DNA from: Sphingobacteriales bacterium 50-39
GTDB lineage: Bacteria > Bacteroidota > Bacteroidia > Chitinophagales > Chitinophagaceae
NCBI GenBank assembly: GCA_001898505.1
Contig: MKTZ01000012.1
Coordinates: forward strand, 62,927 to 126,926
DNA: 64,000 bases
Direction of reading: 5' to 3'
Positions 45,145 to 55,523 of the stretch are shown here, one piece after another. Below the pieces are notes generated by a model that saw only the letters and a program-made list of their open reading frames with translations, ran no database searches and was not told the origin of the DNA. The translations under genes and the position numbers were made by a program. The stretch's first letter is position 1, and each line of letters opens with the position of its first letter.

Positions 45145-45894
45145 TTAATTGTCGTCGGAAGTGGGCAGCGCTGCCAGCGCCTCCCGGGCCGAACGGACAT
45201 GTTCATTTTTAGAATCTTTCAGCACTTTCCCGTCGCGCAGCACGACCGTACGGCTGCTGAAGGCGGCGATGTCCGGCTCGTGGGTTACAAAGACGATGGT
45301 CTTGCCGTGCTGCTGGTTGAGCTCCTGGATAAGGGCCATGATCTCGTAGCTCGTACGTGTGTCCAGGTTGCCTGTGGCTTCATCAGCGAGGATCATTACC
45401 GGCTCGTTCACGAGGGCCCTGGCGATCGCCACGCGCTGCTGCTGTCCACCTGAGAGCTGGTTGGGCAAGTGGTCCATCCTGTCCGCCAGCTTGACGGATT
45501 CAAGGGCTTTTATCGCCCGCTCCTTTCGCTGGGTCGCGCTTATAGTCGAATTGTAGAAAAGGGGCAGCTCTACATTTTCCAGCGCGCTGGTACGGGGCAG
45601 CAGGTTATAGGACTGGAATACGAAGCCTATCTTCCTGTTCCGCAGGCGGGCCAGCTCATTGCGGGATAGGGAGCCGACGTTGACGCCGTCCAGCATGTAG
45701 ACGCCATCGGTGGGCTTATCGAGACAGCCCAGTGTATTCAGCAGGGTGGTCTTCCCCGAGCCGCTGCTGCCCATGATGGTGACAAATTCGCCAGGGTCAA
45801 CGTCGAAGGTTACGCCTTTCAATGCCCTGACGACTTCCGTGCCCATGTGGAATTCGCGACGGATATTCTGTATGGAAAGAATGGAGGTACTCAT
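45145..45894 (-). CDS. MacB/LolD-type ABC ATPase
   Basis: 249 aa. Walker [18 protein letters not shown]-loop [22 protein letters not shown], signature [19 protein letters not shown] and Walker [18 protein letters not shown]: the FtsE/LolD/MacB class. Its ATG overlaps the adaptor stop by 4 bp. Together with its neighbours it forms a tripartite tolC-macA-macB efflux operon for a macrolide, peptide or siderophore-like substrate (not readable). C-terminal ~25 residues are a charged extension. Confidence 0.92.
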   Translation of the reverse strand: MSTSILSIQNIRREFHMGTEVVRALKGVTFDVDPGEFVTIMGSSGSGKTTLLNTLGCLDKPTDGVYMLDGVNVGSLSRNELARLRNRKIGFVFQSYNLLPRTSALENVELPLFYNSTISATQRKERAIKALESVKLADRMDHLPNQLSGGQQQRVAIARALVNEPVMILADEATGNLDTRTSYEIMALIQELNQQHGKTIVFVTHEPDIAAFSSRTVVLRDGKVLKDSKNEHVRSAREALAALPTSDDN

Positions 45895-47183
45895 CTTACA
45901 CCACCTCCTCCCGGTCGCCTGGCGGGTCTTTGCGGCATGAATGGACTCTTTGCGGCGGGAGTGGCACCGCCTTTGACGATCTGCTGGATGCCTGTCACCA
46001 CGATGTCCGATGTCGTGAGCCCTTCCAATACCTGTACTTGTGTATCATTGTTCAGGCCCGTTCTGATCCTTTTTTGCACCATTGTTGTGCTGTCCCGGAG
46101 GACCCAGACATGTGCGATCTCGGAAGCCTGTACTCTGCTGCTGTCCTTGACCTTAGTGGGGCTTGAGGAGCTGCGTGGGTCTGCTCCCGCCATCTGCGTT
46201 CCGCGCGCTCTTCCATTTCGACCCCTTCCCGCGGTGCTATCGGGAATAATGGCGTACTTGCCGGCCAGGGCGGCGGAGTCCGGCTGGAACTGAATGGCCT
46301 TGGCGGAGATGAGCAGGGCGCTATCGGCCTCTTTCGTATATATCGTCACGTTAGCCGTCATACCCGGCTTTAGTTTCTGATCGTCATTGGGTGCATAGAT
46401 GATCGTGGTATAGGTGACGACGTTGGCAGAGGTGACGGGCTTTAGACGTATTTCTTCTACCGAGCCCTGGAAGACATCGTCTAAAAATGCATCTACGGTA
46501 AATGTCGCGCGCTGACCATGGGACACATTGCCGATGTCCGCCTCGTCTACATTGGCCTGTACCTGCATCTTGGTAATATCCTTGGCGATAGTAAAGAAAG
46601 TGGGGGTGTTGAAGCTGGCGGCCACCGTCTGACCAACGCTGATGCTACGGGTGAGCACTACCCCATCCATCGGGGAATAGATATCCGTATAGGAAAGATT
46701 TTTTTCAGAGGATGCCAGCTGTGCCTTTGCATTTTCAACCTGAGCCTTTGCAATGTTCAGCGTATAGGTGGCGTTGTCATAATCAGCTTTGGAAATAGCG
46801 CCTGTCTTGTACAGCAGCTCCTGCCGTCCAAAGTTGGCCTGCTGGTAGGTCAGCTGGCTTTGCGCTGACAGAAGGGTAGCCTTGTTCTGATCTACCTGGG
46901 CAAGGAAGAGGGATTTATCCAGCTGTGCCAGCAGCTGGCCTTTTTTGACCTTGTCGTTGAAGTCGGTGAAAAGGGTTTTGATGATGCCGGACACCTGCGA
47001 GCCGACCGTGACCGTATCCACCGGCTGTATATTCCCCGTAGCCGTCACGCTTTGGGAGATATAGCCTATCTGGGGGCTTTCCGTCTGCAACACTACTGAT
47101 GTTTCTTTTTTCCGGAAGAAGAAGAACCAGACTGCTGCCGCGGCAACGAGAAGTACGATGATAATGATGATGCTCCTTTTCAT
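45891..47183 (-). CDS. MacA-type periplasmic adaptor (membrane fusion protein)
   Basis: 430 aa. N-terminal anchor (IIIIIVLLVAAAAVWFFFF), lipoyl/barrel-sandwich halves (TVTVGSQVSGIIKTLFTDFNDKVKKGQLLAQLD, and TDIYSPMDGVVLTRSISVGQTV), a coiled-coil hairpin (~85-160) and a beta-barrel domain. A Ser/Thr/Arg-rich insertion lies near 325-360 (GRNGRARGTQMAGADP) and the C-terminus is Arg/Gly-rich ([13 protein letters not shown]). Connects the inner-membrane MacB pump to the TolC-type channel. 5 bp after the TolC stop, overlapping the ATPase by 4 bp. Confidence 0.92.
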   Translation of the reverse strand: MKRSIIIIIVLLVAAAAVWFFFFRKKETSVVLQTESPQIGYISQSVTATGNIQPVDTVTVGSQVSGIIKTLFTDFNDKVKKGQLLAQLDKSLFLAQVDQNKATLLSAQSQLTYQQANFGRQELLYKTGAISKADYDNATYTLNIAKAQVENAKAQLASSEKNLSYTDIYSPMDGVVLTRSISVGQTVAASFNTPTFFTIAKDITKMQVQANVDEADIGNVSHGQRATFTVDAFLDDVFQGSVEEIRLKPVTSANVVTYTTIIYAPNDDQKLKPGMTANVTIYTKEADSALLISAKAIQFQPDSAALAGKYAIIPDSTAGRGRNGRARGTQMAGADPRSSSSPTKVKDSSRVQASEIAHVWVLRDSTTMVQKRIRTGLNNDTQVQVLEGLTTSDIVVTGIQQIVKGGATPAAKSPFMPQRPARRPGGGGVR

Positions 47184-47188
47184 GTAGA

Positions 47189-48541
47189 TTAAAATTTTAT
47201 CGGCACTCCCCTATAAAAGTCATAGATCCGGATGGTGAGTGCTGCATTGTATTTTGCCTGTACGTATTGTTGGTAAGATTGTGTATATAGATTTTTCTGT
47301 ATCAGGTAATCCACGGTGGCGATGGCGCCGACCTTCAATTGTTCGCCTGCGATGCGATAGCTTTCCTTCGTAGCCGTCAGCTGTTCCACCGATGCATCAT
47401 ACTGGCCCTGTGCATTGATCACGTTCACATATGCCTGTTCCACCGTGAGGCTAAGGTTGTTCCGGGTGTTTTTTTGGTCAAGCTGAGCCTGTTCGATCTG
47501 GATCTTTGCTTTTTCCACTCCTGTGCGGGCTACCCTGCGGGTGAAAATAGGAACAGACAAGGAGAGCCCGATCTGCTGATAAAAGTTGTTATCCAGCTGT
47601 TTGAGAATGGAGGGGTCTCCACCCGAATGGCTGGTAGCGCTGGCGCCGCTGGCGCTGAGGGTAGGATTATAGGCCGACCTTGCCAACTGGAGGTTGACGC
47701 GGGCTATATCCAGGTTTTTATCGGCGATCTTTATTTCGGGGCGTATAGCCAGCGCCTGTTGCTGTACTTCTGTAAGATTGGGCACCAGCTCTTTTGTGAT
47801 CAGCGTATCGGGTTCCTGAAGATCGAAGTCCACGGAGGAGGGCAGTTGCAGGAATTGTTTCAGGCTGATGATATACTGGCGATGGGTATTTTGAGCCGTG
47901 ACGAGCGAGTATTTGTCGTTGGCATATTGAGCTTGTAATTGCACCAGGTCCTTGAGGGCTATGGAGCCTGCATCGTATTTCTGCCGGGCCTGTTTAACCT
48001 GTTCGCCAGAGGTATTGACCAGGTCCTGGAGATAGATGATATTTTCCTTGGCCAGTAAGATATTAAGAAACCCTTGCGTGACGGATAGGGTAAGGTCATT
48101 CTCCTGTTGGAGGATATCCAGTCCTGCCGTCTCGGTCAATAGCTGTTTTTCTTTTGCATTATTTCGGATGTAACCACCCTGATAAAGGGTAACGGCGGAG
48201 TTTACGCCATAATTACCGCTCCCGGTCACTGTTCTGTTGCCATAGCCTCCTGTTCCGTTGGGCCGTTTTTGGTAGGTGAGGCCTTCCGATGCCGTCCCTA
48301 AAAGATTGGGCTGGTTGGCGGCCCTGGCCTGCAGCAGGTCTTGTTCGGAGGAGCGCTGGCTGAGGCGGAAGGTATTGATGGTGATGTTATTCCTTATAGC
48401 AAAGTCCAGACAGTTCTGCAGGTTCCATTTGGAAGGCAGGTTTTGCAGTGCGGTATCGGTTGCGCCTGTCTGTGCCTTAACCAGCGAGGTAACAGACAAG
48501 AATATAAGAAAACATAGGATAGCCTGCCGCTGTTGCCGCAT
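47189..48541 (-). CDS. TolC-family outer-membrane efflux protein
   Basis: 450 aa from MRQQRQAILCFLIFLSVTSLVKAQ (signal peptide); the longer frame to 48628 adds 29 residues that would spoil the signal peptide. Two OEP repeats give the characteristic long helices (LDIARVNLQLARSAYNPTLSASG, EQAYVNVINAQGQYDASVEQL). Forms the trimeric outer-membrane channel of the efflux system and heads the operon tolC-macA-ATPase-permease. Confidence 0.9.
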   Translation of the reverse strand: MRQQRQAILCFLIFLSVTSLVKAQTGATDTALQNLPSKWNLQNCLDFAIRNNITINTFRLSQRSSEQDLLQARAANQPNLLGTASEGLTYQKRPNGTGGYGNRTVTGSGNYGVNSAVTLYQGGYIRNNAKEKQLLTETAGLDILQQENDLTLSVTQGFLNILLAKENIIYLQDLVNTSGEQVKQARQKYDAGSIALKDLVQLQAQYANDKYSLVTAQNTHRQYIISLKQFLQLPSSVDFDLQEPDTLITKELVPNLTEVQQQALAIRPEIKIADKNLDIARVNLQLARSAYNPTLSASGASATSHSGGDPSILKQLDNNFYQQIGLSLSVPIFTRRVARTGVEKAKIQIEQAQLDQKNTRNNLSLTVEQAYVNVINAQGQYDASVEQLTATKESYRIAGEQLKVGAIATVDYLIQKNLYTQSYQQYVQAKYNAALTIRIYDFYRGVPIKF

Positions 48542-48678
48542 ATGGAGGGGTTTGATGACAGGGTGGGGTGAGCAAAGGGCAGGCCAGAAAGGAGCATCAT
48601 TCACACCCTTGTCATAAATATAGGTCATTTTGGGATTTACATCGGTGGATTCGGTGAAAAATTACTAACTTTATTAGT

Positions 48679-49890
48679 ATGAACCGGAGTGGAGCGGCGG
48701 ATCTTCCTTTACATTATGGCTATGTTCCCCAGTGGCTGGCGGATCGTATGGCCAAGTTGGGTTTTGCCATAACGGAGACGCTGATAATGGACTATGGCAA
48801 GACGGAGGTCATCCGCCGTCTGAGCGATCCATTCTGGTTCCAGAGTCTGGGGGCTGTTATGGGTATGGACTGGCATAGTTCGGGAGTCACGACCTCCGTG
48901 ATGGGCGCCTTGAAGCGGGCGATCAATCCTCATTCCCGTGAGTTGGGTATTTATATCTGCGGAGGCAAGGGGAAATTTTCCCGGCAGGCGCCGGAAGAGA
49001 TCAGGAATGTCTGCGAAAGCACCGGCCTCGATGGAGAGGATCTGGTACGTTGCAGTAAGTTGAGCGCCAAGGTCGACAATACGGCCGTCCAGGACGGATT
49101 TCAGCTGTATACCCACAATTTTATTCTTACCAGTGAAGGGCAATGGACCGTGATCCAGCAGGGGATGAGCGAAGGTTATTCGATGGCCAGGCGTTATCAC
49201 TGGCATTCTGCGGATCTTTCCTCTTTTGTCAGCGCGCCGCATACGGCTGTATGCGGGGTCAACCAGGGCATGATCCTCAACATGACGGACAGGGAGGCAA
49301 GCCCCGCGCAAAAGGGTGTTCTTTCTATCAGCAAGGAGAAGCCAGAGCTGATGATGCGGGATATACAACAGCTGGTGCTGCCTTCTCACCATGATGTACG
49401 TACGGAGGATGTGGATCTAAAAAGATTGGGGGCGGTGTTATGGTTAGCTCATGAGAAGCAGCCTTCCGACTTTGAGGAATTGTTGTTATTGGAAGGTGTC
49501 GGTCCGCGTACATTACAGTCTTTGGCCCTTGTAAGTGAAGTGATACATGGGACCCCGTCGAGGTTTCGCGACCCGGCCCGGTTTGCGTTTGCACATGGGG
49601 GAAAGGATGGTCATCCTTTTCCTGTGCCCATAAAAGTATATGACGAGACCATCGGTATTTTACAGACTGCCGTGCAGAAGGCAAAGGTTGGGCAGACGGA
49701 TAAAAAAGAGGCCATCCGTCAGCTGAGCGAGCTGGCCCGCAAGGCGGAAAAAGATTTTACGCCAACAGGTGGACTGGACCAGCTAATAGAAAAAGAAAGG
49801 AACGAGTCCTGGAAATATGGGGGCCGAACTGTTTTTGGCAAGGCGCAACCACCCAAAGGACAGCAGCAACAGCAGCTTCGACTGTTTTAG
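48679..49890 (+). CDS. DUF763 family protein
   Basis: 403 aa. The N-terminus RSGAADLPLHYGYVPQWLADRMAKLG and the block LSDPFWFQSLGAVMGMDWHSSGVTT are the DUF763 hallmarks; a helix-hairpin-helix-like segment LLLLEGVGPRTLQSLALVSE (about 275-295) suggests nucleic-acid binding. Function is not established. The family is best known from archaea and thermophiles and is also found in some Bacteroidota. The C-terminal tail is Gln-rich and ends QLRLF, reminiscent of clamp-binding peptides (QLxLF), which would fit a role in DNA metabolism. Monocistronic, divergent from the efflux operon; TAACTTTA 6 nt before the ATG is a near-match to the -7 box. Confidence 0.85.
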   Translation: MNRSGAADLPLHYGYVPQWLADRMAKLGFAITETLIMDYGKTEVIRRLSDPFWFQSLGAVMGMDWHSSGVTTSVMGALKRAINPHSRELGIYICGGKGKFSRQAPEEIRNVCESTGLDGEDLVRCSKLSAKVDNTAVQDGFQLYTHNFILTSEGQWTVIQQGMSEGYSMARRYHWHSADLSSFVSAPHTAVCGVNQGMILNMTDREASPAQKGVLSISKEKPELMMRDIQQLVLPSHHDVRTEDVDLKRLGAVLWLAHEKQPSDFEELLLLEGVGPRTLQSLALVSEVIHGTPSRFRDPARFAFAHGGKDGHPFPVPIKVYDETIGILQTAVQKAKVGQTDKKEAIRQLSELARKAEKDFTPTGGLDQLIEKERNESWKYGGRTVFGKAQPPKGQQQQQLRLF

Positions 49891-49942
49891 AACAGCGGGC
49901 AGGACTTCGACGGTCCGGCTGAACGGGCAAAGTTGACGAGCC

Positions 49943-50194
49943 TTAATTAAAAGGAGAAGAGGGCGGCTTCTTCCTGGACTGCCTGGAAAGTTTTATTCCG
50001 GGATTTTTGGAAAGCAACAGATTGGCCTTTTGTTCAGTAGCCTGAACGGATAGCCATTTTAACATGAGTTTCCTAAGCACTTTGGCTTTTTCGGATTTTT
50101 CTTTAGGGGTGTCAAACATGATCAGAATACCTTTAACCTTGGTGCTCGAATGTAAGCTGTCATCCCTAACCGCAACGCCTCCACGTACGATCAT
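49943..50194 (-). CDS. small basic protein, unknown
   Basis: 83 aa, or 58 aa if the Met at position 26 (50119, MFDTPKEKSEKAKVL) is the start. Strongly basic, with a probable helix (KAKVLRKLMLKWLSVQATEQKANLLLS) and a disordered Lys/Ser/Pro tail (LSRQSRKKPPSSPFN). No family recognised. Isolated between DUF763 and glk; coding status uncertain. Confidence 0.4.
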   Translation of the reverse strand: MIVRGGVAVRDDSLHSSTKVKGILIMFDTPKEKSEKAKVLRKLMLKWLSVQATEQKANLLLSKNPGIKLSRQSRKKPPSSPFN

Positions 50195-50276
50195 TTTTGC
50201 ACACTAATGGTTTTCCTTAGTATATACTCTTCCCAATATTTAGTGGAGGCTGTAGTCATCGGACGAATAGCCGTTC

Positions 50277-51311
50277 TTACATATTATAAGCGCCGTAATA
50301 AGCAGCGCCTAACAGGGCCATTTTGTCGTTGAGAATAGCATATACGGGAACCTTTTCGGAGAGATCGTGCATTCGACCATTGTTGTCGAAATTCTTTTCC
50401 CAGTTCTCGTTTTGTATAAGGGGTAATATCTTCGGTGGTATGCCTCCGCCCAGGTAGAGCCCGCCTGTGGCCATCAGTTTGAGCACCAGGCTGGAAGCTT
50501 CTGTAGCGAGGTATCGGACAAAGAGGTCCATCACTTCAGCGCAGACCGGGTCTTCTTTTTTCAAAGCTGCCTCGCTGACTACGGCGGCGAGATCTTCTTT
50601 CTCCATTCTTTTTGTCAGCCAGTCGGGTACTTTTTCATTTTTTGCCTCGGTGCAGAATTTATAAAGGGTCTTGATACCCATTCCGGACACTACCCTTTCC
50701 CAGCTGACGTGTCCGAACTGCTGCCGGAGATACCGGAACACTTCTATGTCCATATCGGTGCGGGGTGCAAAATCGCTGTGCCCGCCCTCTGTGGCAAAGG
50801 GATGATAGGCTTTCCCATCCCAGAACAGTCCTGCTTCACCCAGTCCCGTACCGGGTGCAAGGATGGCAATATTGCCTTCGGCGCCCCTTTCGCCAGGTGC
50901 GATGACGGCCAGTTCGTCGTCTTTTAGCCCTGCCAGTCCGTATGCGGTTGCTTCGAGGTCATTGATAAAAGAGACGGGGTGTCCGAGGGACGCGCTCAGG
51001 GCTTCGCTGTCCAATGTCCAGGAAAGATTGGTGAGTCTACTTTTGCCGTGGAGCACGGGTCCTGCTACGGCAGCGCAGATATGATCGGGCAGTGTGCCGC
51101 CGGTGAAGTCATGGATGATATCTTCCAAGGTTTTGTAGTCTTTGGAGGCGTAGCGTTTCTCATTCAGGATGGTGAACTCGCCTGCTTCCAGGCGGTATAA
51201 TGCCATATTGGTCTTGGTGCCGCCAACGTCGCCGGCCAGCACGGTAATTGAGTATTTTGTATCGTCTATGTCCTTCTTAAATGCGATGGGGATCCTCGAT
51301 GTAGTTGCCAT
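50277..51311 (-). CDS. glk: glucokinase
   Basis: 344 aa. The phosphate-1 motif VLAGDVGGTKTNMALYRLE and the catalytic Asp region SFINDLEATAYGLAGL identify the bacterial Glk (non-ROK) family; LAPGTGLGEAGLFWDGK and GGLYLGGGIPPKIL complete the ATP site. Phosphorylates glucose with ATP to glucose-6-phosphate. It follows icmF by 53 bp on the same strand and may be co-transcribed. Confidence 0.93.
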   Translation of the reverse strand: MATTSRIPIAFKKDIDDTKYSITVLAGDVGGTKTNMALYRLEAGEFTILNEKRYASKDYKTLEDIIHDFTGGTLPDHICAAVAGPVLHGKSRLTNLSWTLDSEALSASLGHPVSFINDLEATAYGLAGLKDDELAVIAPGERGAEGNIAILAPGTGLGEAGLFWDGKAYHPFATEGGHSDFAPRTDMDIEVFRYLRQQFGHVSWERVVSGMGIKTLYKFCTEAKNEKVPDWLTKRMEKEDLAAVVSEAALKKEDPVCAEVMDLFVRYLATEASSLVLKLMATGGLYLGGGIPPKILPLIQNENWEKNFDNNGRMHDLSEKVPVYAILNDKMALLGAAYYGAYNM

Positions 51312-51364
51312 GCCTATGTATTTTTACCTTCCTTGAATTGTTTCCCGGCCGGTGTTATACAAAT

Positions 51365-54300
51365 TTACATATTACGGCGATACTGTCCCCCTACCTCATA
51401 CAATGCGTGTGTGATCTCTCCCAGGCTACAGTATTTTACGGTGTCCATCAGCTCTGCAAACAAATTGCCGTTAGTGACAGCTGTCTGCTGGAGCTTTTTT
51501 AGCATCGTTGCGCTATGGGCTTGGTTCCTTTTACGAAAAGCGAGCAAATTTTGTATCTGCTGATCCTTTTCTTCCTTTGTGCTGCGAATGACCTCACCTG
51601 GCGTCACAGTGGGTGACCCTTTTTTATTCAGGAAGGTGTTGACGCCTACGATGGGAAGATCGCCGCTGTGTTTCATGCCTTCGTAGTAAAGGCTTTCTTC
51701 CTGGATCTTGTTGCGTTGATACATCCGCTCCATGGCCCCCAATACGCCGCCACGATCTGTCAGCCGGTCGAATTCCGCCATCACGGCCTCTTCAACCAGG
51801 TCCGTGAGCTCTTCGATGGCAAAGCTGCCCTGTATGAAATTCTCGGTTTTTGCGCTGCCGAGCTCCCTGTTGATGATCAGCTGTATGGCCATCGCCCTTC
51901 GTACGCTGTCTTCCGTGGGCGTGGTGATAGCTTCGTCATAGGCATTTGTATGCAGGGAATTGCAATTGTCATAAATGGCATACAGGGCCTGTAAGGTAGT
52001 GCGTATGTCGTTGAAGTCGATCTCCTGGGCGTGCAAGCTTCGTCCGGAGGTTTGGATATGGTATTTCAGCTTCTGGCTCCGGCTGTTGCCTTTATACAGG
52101 TGTTTGATGGCCTTGGCCCAGATGCGTCTTGCTACACGTCCGATGACGCTGTATTCCGGGTCCATCCCATTGCTGAAGAAAAAAGAAAGGTTGGGGGCGA
52201 AGTCGTCGATGCCCATGCCCCTGGAAAGATAATATTCTACATAGGTGAAACCGTTGGCCAGCGTAAAGGCCAGTTGTGTGATCGGGTTGGCGCCGGCCTC
52301 GGCAATATGATAGCCGCTGATGGAGACGCTGTAGAAATTGCGTACATCCTTTTCGATGAAGTATTCTTGTACGTCACCCATTAATCTTAGCGCAAATTCA
52401 GTGCTGAAGATGCAGGTGTTCTGGGCCTGGTCTTCTTTCAATATGTCGGCTTGTACGGTGCCTCTCACCTGTGAGAGGGCTTCGGCCTTTATTTTTTCGT
52501 ATACTTCTTTAGCCAGGATCTCGTCGCCGCTGAGACCGAGGAGCTTTAATCCTAATCCATTATTGCCTTCGGGAAGGCGACCGGGATGAGAAGGATTATA
52601 ATATTGAGGGCGGATGAGATTGCCGTATTTCTTTTTAATGACTTCGTTGGCCTGTTCCCAACCATTGATCTTGTCCAGGTGTTTTTCGCAAGCCTGGTCG
52701 ATGGCTGCATTCATAAAAAAAGCGAGAATGATCGGCGCCGGTCCGTTGATCGTCATACTTACCGAAGTACGTGGATCGCAGAGATCGAAACCGGAATATA
52801 ATTTTTTGGCGTCGTCCACTGTGGCGATGCTGACACCGGCATTGCCTACTTTACCATAGATGTCGGGGCGTGGGTCCGGGTCTTCGCCATACAGGGTGAC
52901 CGAGTCGAATGCGGTGCTGAGACGTTTGGCAGGCTGGTCAAAGGAGACGTAGTGAAAACGTTTGTTGGTTCGTTCGGGGCCGCCTTCGCCGGCGAACATA
53001 CGAGTCGGGTCTTCTTCCGAGCGTTTGAGCGGGAAGCTGCCGGCGGTGAAAGGATATTTTCCCGGGAAGTTCTCCTGTAATCTCCAGCGCAGGATATCGC
53101 CCCAGTCGTGGTAGCGGGGGACAGCGATCTTTGGCACTTTGAGATGGGAGAGCGATTCGCTGTACAGGGGTTGGCGGATGACCTTTTCGCGGACATGGTA
53201 TTCGAAGAATTCTTTCTGGTAGCGGGCTTTTGTTGCCGACCATTCGTCGATGAGCTTTTTACAAACGGGGAAGAGCTGTTTTTCCAGGCGTTGTTTTTGT
53301 TCTTCCAGTGGCGGCGCGGCGGGTGAGTTTTCGGGCAGGTCCATTAGTACGCCGTCGAGCTTGTATAATTTGGAGGCGATGGTGGCCTGTTCGTCTGTCA
53401 GCCGGTTGTATTCCCGTACCTGCCCGCTGATCTCGGAGAGGTATCGGACCCGGGGGGCTGGGATAATGGTGGATTGGGCGGTGGTGTCCTTTTGATGAGG
53501 ATGCTGCTCTACAGGCGGGAAGGCTTCCGCTGACTTTTTGTTGATCAGGGCCATCAGCTTTTCGAAGAGCTCATTGACGCCCGTGTCATTGAATTGCGAG
53601 GCGATGGTCCCTATCACCGGGAGGTCGTCGTCCTTGGCGGTGAAGAGGTTGTGATTTCTTTTGTATTGCTTACGTATATCGTGAAGGGCGTCTTTGGCGC
53701 CTGCCTTATCGAATTTATTCAGCACGACCAGGTCGGCGTAGTCGAGCATATTGATCTTTTCCAGCTGCGAGGCGGCTCCATATTCGGGGGTCATCACGTA
53801 TATGCTCAGGTCCGTGTGATCGAGAATAGAGGCGTCGCTTTGGCCTACTCCGGCTGATTCCAGGATGATGAGGTCATAGCCGGCCTGCCGGCAGATATCC
53901 AGGGCTTCCTGGACATGGGAGCTGAGCGCTTTGTCGCTGTCCCGGGTGGCGAGGCTGCGCATATAACTGCGGGGGCCTGAGATCGCGTTCATACGGATGC
54001 GGTCGCCCAGGAGGGCGCCTCCCGTCTTTTTTTTGGAGGGGTCGACGGAGATGACGGCGATGGTCTTGTCGGTGAAGGCGTTCAAATAGCGTCGGACCAG
54101 CTCGTCCGTTACGGAGGATTTGCCGGCGCCGCCTGTGCCTGTGATGCCGACGACCAGGGGGGAAACACTGCCGGGGGCCGGGGAGACCGTATCCGGTGCG
54201 TTGCCGGTGACCATCTGGGTGCTGCCCGGAGCCAGTCCGTTCTCTGCATTGGAGATGGCCCGGGCTATTTTGCGGATATCCTTCCATTCCCCCAGCTTCA

Positions 54301-54760
54301 TCTTTCCATTAAATTGAGCAGGGTTGCCATTGAGGGGGAAGTCGCATTGTTTTATTACATCCTCGATCATCCCTTCCAGGCCCATCCGGCGTCCGTCATC
54401 GGGAGAATAGATACGGGTGATGCCGTATTGATGCAGTTCGTGGATCTCCTGGGGGAGGATGGTGCCGCCGCCGCCGCCGAACAGTTTTATGTGTCCGCAG
54501 CCATTCTCGTCGAGCAGGTCTTTTATGTATTTGAAGAATTCCAGGTGGCCGCCCTGGTAGGAGGTGATGGCGATGCCCTGGACGTCCTCTTCGATGGCGC
54601 ATTCCACGATCTCGGCTGCCGAGCGGTTGTGTCCGAGGTGAATGATCTCTGCCCCTTTGGTCTGCAACAACCGACGCATGATGTTGATGGCGGCGTCATG
54701 ACCGTCGAACAAGGCTGCGGCCGTCACGAGACGAACTTTGTGTAAAGGGGTGTAACTCAT
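51365..54760 (-). CDS. icmF: fused isobutyryl-CoA mutase IcmF
   Basis: 1131 aa. Domain order fits IcmF: B12-binding domain (~1-140; [20 protein letters not shown] with the cobalt-ligand His, [13 protein letters not shown]), MeaI-type G-protein chaperone (~195-450; Walker [17 protein letters not shown], switch [21 protein letters not shown]), linker, then the substrate-binding mutase barrel (~560-1131; [58 protein letters not shown]). It isomerises isobutyryl-CoA and n-butyryl-CoA with adenosylcobalamin; related forms act on pivalyl- or isovaleryl-CoA. The built-in GTPase protects and reloads the cofactor. Promoter and upstream terminator visible. Confidence 0.95.
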   Translation of the reverse strand: MSYTPLHKVRLVTAAALFDGHDAAINIMRRLLQTKGAEIIHLGHNRSAAEIVECAIEEDVQGIAITSYQGGHLEFFKYIKDLLDENGCGHIKLFGGGGGTILPQEIHELHQYGITRIYSPDDGRRMGLEGMIEDVIKQCDFPLNGNPAQFNGKMKLGEWKDIRKIARAISNAENGLAPGSTQMVTGNAPDTVSPAPGSVSPLVVGITGTGGAGKSSVTDELVRRYLNAFTDKTIAVISVDPSKKKTGGALLGDRIRMNAISGPRSYMRSLATRDSDKALSSHVQEALDICRQAGYDLIILESAGVGQSDASILDHTDLSIYVMTPEYGAASQLEKINMLDYADLVVLNKFDKAGAKDALHDIRKQYKRNHNLFTAKDDDLPVIGTIASQFNDTGVNELFEKLMALINKKSAEAFPPVEQHPHQKDTTAQSTIIPAPRVRYLSEISGQVREYNRLTDEQATIASKLYKLDGVLMDLPENSPAAPPLEEQKQRLEKQLFPVCKKLIDEWSATKARYQKEFFEYHVREKVIRQPLYSESLSHLKVPKIAVPRYHDWGDILRWRLQENFPGKYPFTAGSFPLKRSEEDPTRMFAGEGGPERTNKRFHYVSFDQPAKRLSTAFDSVTLYGEDPDPRPDIYGKVGNAGVSIATVDDAKKLYSGFDLCDPRTSVSMTINGPAPIILAFFMNAAIDQACEKHLDKINGWEQANEVIKKKYGNLIRPQYYNPSHPGRLPEGNNGLGLKLLGLSGDEILAKEVYEKIKAEALSQVRGTVQADILKEDQAQNTCIFSTEFALRLMGDVQEYFIEKDVRNFYSVSISGYHIAEAGANPITQLAFTLANGFTYVEYYLSRGMGIDDFAPNLSFFFSNGMDPEYSVIGRVARRIWAKAIKHLYKGNSRSQKLKYHIQTSGRSLHAQEIDFNDIRTTLQALYAIYDNCNSLHTNAYDEAITTPTEDSVRRAMAIQLIINRELGSAKTENFIQGSFAIEELTDLVEEAVMAEFDRLTDRGGVLGAMERMYQRNKIQEESLYYEGMKHSGDLPIVGVNTFLNKKGSPTVTPGEVIRSTKEEKDQQIQNLLAFRKRNQAHSATMLKKLQQTAVTNGNLFAELMDTVKYCSLGEITHALYEVGGQYRRNM

Positions 54761-54782
54761 TGGGTTAAGTTTGGCAATCGTA

Positions 54783-54790
54783 CAAAGTTA
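54783..54790 (-). promoter_or_regulatory. -7 box of icmF
   Basis: TAACTTTG on the minus strand, 22 nt before the icmF ATG and directly downstream of the response-regulator terminator. No clear -33 TTG. Confidence 0.45.
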
Positions 54791-54796
54791 ACTCAA

Positions 54797-54820
54797 AAAA
54801 ACTAATGACTGTTAGTTTTT
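54797..54820 (-). terminator. terminator of the two-component operon
   Basis: On the minus strand AAAAACTAA-CAGTCA-TTAGTTTTT forms a 9-bp stem with the loop CAGTCA and continues into further T (TTTTTTTGAG). It lies 69 bp past the response-regulator stop and ends the kinase/regulator transcript before icmF. Confidence 0.6.
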
Positions 54821-54889
54821 GCAATTAAACAAACTGGATGGAGGCGGGCTTATAAAGTTCAGCGATGATGGTGCACTTTTACTAGTTGC

Positions 54890-55522
54890 CTACATATTGT
54901 TTTCGATAATGAAGCGAATGAGAGCCGCGGGAGTGTTGAGGTTTAATTTATGCATTATATTTTTTCTGTGTGTCTCAACCGTATAAATACTTAGATTCAA
55001 TTCGCCGGCAATTTGCTGATTGGTGAGATTGTCCTTGATCAATTTGATTATCTCGTATTCCCTTTTGGTGATATTGAATTGCTTCAAAAAATTGTCTTTT
55101 AGATCAAACTCATTTTCGTTTTTGGGCGGCCGATACGGGAAACATACCAGCCCCTTTGACACAAGGAAGATAGCCTGAAAAAGTTCTTCTTTATTACTGT
55201 TCTTTAAAAGGTATCCGCTGGCGCCGATCTGCCTGGCTTTTTCGATCAAATGCTCGTCATTGTAGGTCGACAACATAATGATCTTTACAGAAGGATGAGA
55301 TTGCCTTAGCCTCATGGCCGTCTCTATTCCATTCATTTTCGGCATATTGATATCCAACAGGATTATATCCGGGACCTCCTTCTTGATTATATCAAGTAAT
55401 TCTCTTCCATCATTGGCAATATCGATGATGCAAAAACCGGGTTCTTCCTTCATTAGCAGGTTGAGTCCGTCGATAAAAAGCATATGGTCGTCTGCAACGA
55501 TGATCCGTATCCGTTGTTCCAT
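54890..55522 (-). CDS. NarL/FixJ-type response regulator of the AT-rich region
   Basis: 210 aa from MEQRIRIIVADDHMLFIDGL; a longer frame to 55555 overlaps the kinase stop and is not needed. Receiver with Asp in DIILLDINMPKMNGIETAM and Lys in ASGYLLKNSNKEEL; LuxR HTH ITKREYEIIKLIKDNLTNQQIAGELNLSIYTVETHRKNIMHKL (positions ~145-188). One bp follows the kinase stop, so translationally coupled. Likely controls the divergent five-gene cluster at 57551 (inference from adjacency). Confidence 0.92.
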   Translation of the reverse strand: MEQRIRIIVADDHMLFIDGLNLLMKEEPGFCIIDIANDGRELLDIIKKEVPDIILLDINMPKMNGIETAMRLRQSHPSVKIIMLSTYNDEHLIEKARQIGASGYLLKNSNKEELFQAIFLVSKGLVCFPYRPPKNENEFDLKDNFLKQFNITKREYEIIKLIKDNLTNQQIAGELNLSIYTVETHRKNIMHKLNLNTPAALIRFIIENNM

Positions 55523-55523
55523 T

